Part shown: piece by piece, positions 5,219-5,409 of the stretch
Layout: every line of letters starts with the position of its first letter
Numbering within the stretch: the stretch's first letter is position 1
Origin: Gammaproteobacteria bacterium
Lineage (GTDB): Bacteria > Pseudomonadota > Gammaproteobacteria > JALTLT01
Assembly: GCA_027001815.1 (NCBI GenBank)
Contig: JALTLT010000166.1
Location: 1 to 5,409, forward strand
Length of the DNA: 5,409 nucleotides
Direction of reading: 5' to 3'
Program-made: the position numbers and the translations under genes
Notes under the pieces: generated by a model
The model's database searches: none
What the model saw: only the letters and a program-made list of their open reading frames with translations
What the model was told of the DNA's origin: nothing

Positions 5219-5409
5219 TCAGGCCAGCCAGACGGTCTTGAGGTTGACGAACTCCCGGATCCCCTCCACCGACAGCTCGCGACCGTAGCCCGACGCTTTC
5301 ACTCCGCCGAAGGGGAGGCGGGGATCGCTCTTGACGATACCGTTGACGAAGGCACAGCCGCACTCCAGGTCGAGGGCGAGCCGCTCCCCGCGCCGGCAAT
5401 CGGCGGTCC
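5219..5409 (-). CDS. Aldehyde dehydrogenase, succinate-semialdehyde dehydrogenase-like (C-terminal fragment)
   Basis: The last 62 residues of an aldehyde dehydrogenase enter from the right edge; the catalytic Cys and Glu and the cofactor fold lie outside the window. The fragment shows CGCAFVNG (16-23), SDPRLPFGGVKASGYGRE (27-44) and EFVNLKTVW (52-60). FGGxKxSGxGRE is the C-terminal mark of the superfamily. The wording around it is closest, as I remember, to the NAD(P)-dependent succinate-semialdehyde dehydrogenases of the Sad/YneI and GabD type, which oxidise succinate semialdehyde to succinate. Substrate assignment within this superfamily from a tail alone is unreliable. The gene reads toward the permease with a nine-base gap, which suggests one operon. 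Confidence 0.88.
   Translation of the reverse strand, partial: TADCRRGERLALDLECGCAFVNGIVKSDPRLPFGGVKASGYGRELSVEGIREFVNLKTVWLA

Noticed and set aside
4398..5399. 333-codon minus-strand frame over the permease and aldehyde dehydrogenase
   Set aside because: It is an Arg/Gly/Pro-rich shadow in the wrong frame; the TauE/SafE and aldehyde dehydrogenase frames carry the recognised motifs.

Overview
The window is GC-rich bacterial DNA, roughly two thirds G+C by eye. It carries a gene set typical of a respiring proteobacterium. SirB2, a COX15-type heme A synthase, a MoaA with a C-terminal Gly-Gly and a TauE/SafE permease suggest a gammaproteobacterium, possibly a sulfur-oxidising Chromatiales-like lineage. 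That placement is inference from gene content only.

Layout, left to right. (1) Positions 1-326, minus strand: the start of a SirB2-family membrane protein, cut by the window edge. (2) 327-1233: a 900-base gap with no convincing gene. Most of it (450-1024) is a composite repeat element with near-matching ends, two nested pairs of inverted arms (one a perfect 31 bp) and many internal hairpins. (3) 1234-2313, plus: heme A synthase (COX15/CtaA). (4) 2264-2878, plus: a small TatD-associated radical SAM protein whose start overlaps the heme A synthase gene by 50 bases. (5) 2879-3381: a second 500-base gap. Its first half holds further copies of the same repeat modules, including a 92-base direct copy at 85/92 identity. 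Its second half looks like the regulatory region of moaA, with a perfect FNR/FixK-like palindrome at class II spacing to a possible -10, a strong stem at the predicted transcript start, and a second TTGACA promoter. (6) 3382-4368, plus: moaA. (7) 4409-5209, minus: TauE/SafE-type permease, converging on moaA. (8) 5219-5409, minus: the C-terminal end of a succinate-semialdehyde-dehydrogenase-like aldehyde dehydrogenase, 9 bases upstream of the permease and probably co-transcribed with it.

Functionally, heme A synthase serves assembly of aa3-type terminal oxidases in aerobic respiration. MoaA starts molybdenum cofactor synthesis, which serves nitrate, DMSO, formate and sulfite enzymes. A redox-responsive Crp/Fnr-type site in front of moaA would fit that role. 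The genes are ordinary; the unusual content is the two related intergenic repeat regions and the layered moaA upstream region. I see no tRNA, rRNA, CRISPR array or transposase gene.
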